6,068 nucleotides of DNA from Alphaproteobacteria bacterium. GTDB lineage: Bacteria > Pseudomonadota > Alphaproteobacteria > SHVP01. Where the stretch lies: NCBI GenBank assembly GCA_026421105.1, contig JAPKDI010000088.1, forward strand, positions 1 to 6,068, read 5' to 3'. Positions 5,638 through 6,068 of the stretch are shown here, in pieces; position 1 is the first letter of the stretch, and every line of letters starts with the position of its first letter. A program made the position numbers and the translations under genes. The notes under the pieces were generated by a model. That model ran no database searches. It saw only the letters and a program-made list of their open reading frames with translations, and was not told where the DNA came from.

Positions 5638-6068
5638 ATGGATACGTTTGAACTGAACAAGTTTGCTGGCGCCATTCTGGGTACAATTTTGATCGTTTTT
5701 GTCGTGGCCAAATTCAGCGAAACCGTTTTCCACCCTCACGAGATGGAGGGCCAAGCCTACGGCGAAATCGACGTCGCGGAGGATACTCACGGCGCCGTTG
5801 CAGAGGCAGAACCCGAACCGCTGCCGCTACCGGTGCTGTTGGCCGCCGCCAACGTCGAGAAAGGCGAACGCGTATCCAAAAAATGCGCCTCCTGCCATAC
5901 CTTCGAAAAGGACGGTAAGAACAAGGTCGGACCCAATTTGTACAATGTTCTCGGCGCTGCACCTGGCGCCAAAGACTTCTCCTACTCCGGCGCGATGAAA
6001 GAGAAGGGCGGCCAGTGGACCTATGCAGAATTGGACGCTTTCCTGGCATCGCCCCGCAACGCCCTCCC
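5638..6068 (+). CDS. cycM: Membrane-anchored c-type cytochrome, CycM-like (3' end cut by window edge)
   Basis: A class I cytochrome c tethered to the cytoplasmic membrane with its heme domain in the periplasm; CycM proteins carry electrons from the bc1 complex to terminal oxidases. The window gives 143 codons; the end, with the expected Met heme ligand, is missing. Seen: an uncleaved-looking N-terminal membrane helix at about residues 9-25 (FAGAILGTILIVFVVAKF), an acidic and Pro-rich linker at about 43-66 (EIDVAEDTHGAVAEAEPEPLPLP), then the cytochrome domain with heme-attachment motif CASCH (C83, C86, H87), KVGPNLYNVLG (96-106), FSYSGAMKEKGGQWTYAELDAFLASPRN (114-141). There is no signal-peptidase-like site after the helix, hence the anchored call. 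The start is ATG 5638 with GAGGAAG upstream. Position next to kdsB and pheA is typical of alphaproteobacteria. A soluble cytochrome c2 is less likely because of the anchor and linker. The frame stays open to the window edge. Confidence 0.88.
   Translation, partial: MDTFELNKFAGAILGTILIVFVVAKFSETVFHPHEMEGQAYGEIDVAEDTHGAVAEAEPEPLPLPVLLAAANVEKGERVSKKCASCHTFEKDGKNKVGPNLYNVLGAAPGAKDFSYSGAMKEKGGQWTYAELDAFLASPRNAL

Noticed and set aside
5424..5711. 95-codon minus-strand ORF covering the intergenic region and the cytochrome N-terminus
   Set aside because: It overlaps the well-supported cytochrome gene in antisense and shows no recognisable domain.

Overview
The window looks like a piece of alphaproteobacterial chromosome, most likely from the Rhodospirillales or a neighbouring order. 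The DNA is GC-rich. Two gene orders typical of this class meet here: SRP RNA - dnaX - ybaB - recR, and a membrane-anchored cytochrome c (CycM type) followed by kdsB and pheA. The protein details agree: DnaX of 589 residues with a long Ala/Pro linker, a stand-alone prephenate dehydratase fused only to an ACT domain, and a CycM-like cytochrome c. KdsB implies a Gram-negative cell with Kdo-containing LPS. All calls rest on sequence motifs read by eye; no database search was run.

Layout. Positions 1-2572, minus strand, hold a compact DNA replication/repair operon read right to left: dnaX, then ybaB (4-nt overlap, TTG start), then recR (12-nt gap, GTG start, running off the left edge). Just upstream of dnaX, also on the minus strand at about 2617-2713, is the small SRP (4.5S) RNA with its own promoter-like sequence. 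Positions 2802-3785, plus strand, encode the NADH pyrophosphatase NudC, divergent from ffs-dnaX. It meets pheA stop codon to stop codon with no base between them. Positions 3786-5411, minus strand, hold kdsB and pheA as a probable two-gene operon with an AT-rich 18-nt spacer. Positions 5412-5637 are a divergent intergenic region with a Fur-box-like palindrome. From 5638 to the right edge, plus strand, is the first two thirds or more of a CycM-type cytochrome c.

How the genes work together. DnaX (clamp loader), YbaB (nucleoid-associated protein) and RecR (RecFOR gap repair) form a conserved genome-maintenance cluster. The SRP RNA serves co-translational membrane targeting. NudC handles NAD(H) and NAD-capped RNA, PheA makes phenylpyruvate for phenylalanine, KdsB activates Kdo for LPS, and the cytochrome shuttles electrons at the membrane. 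The second group shares an address rather than a pathway.

I found no mobile element, CRISPR array, tRNA, toxin-antitoxin pair or defence gene, and no sign of an undescribed system. This is ordinary core genome. The points worth a second look are small: non-ATG starts, abutting convergent stops, three inverted or direct repeats in regulatory positions, and a few substitutions in family motifs.
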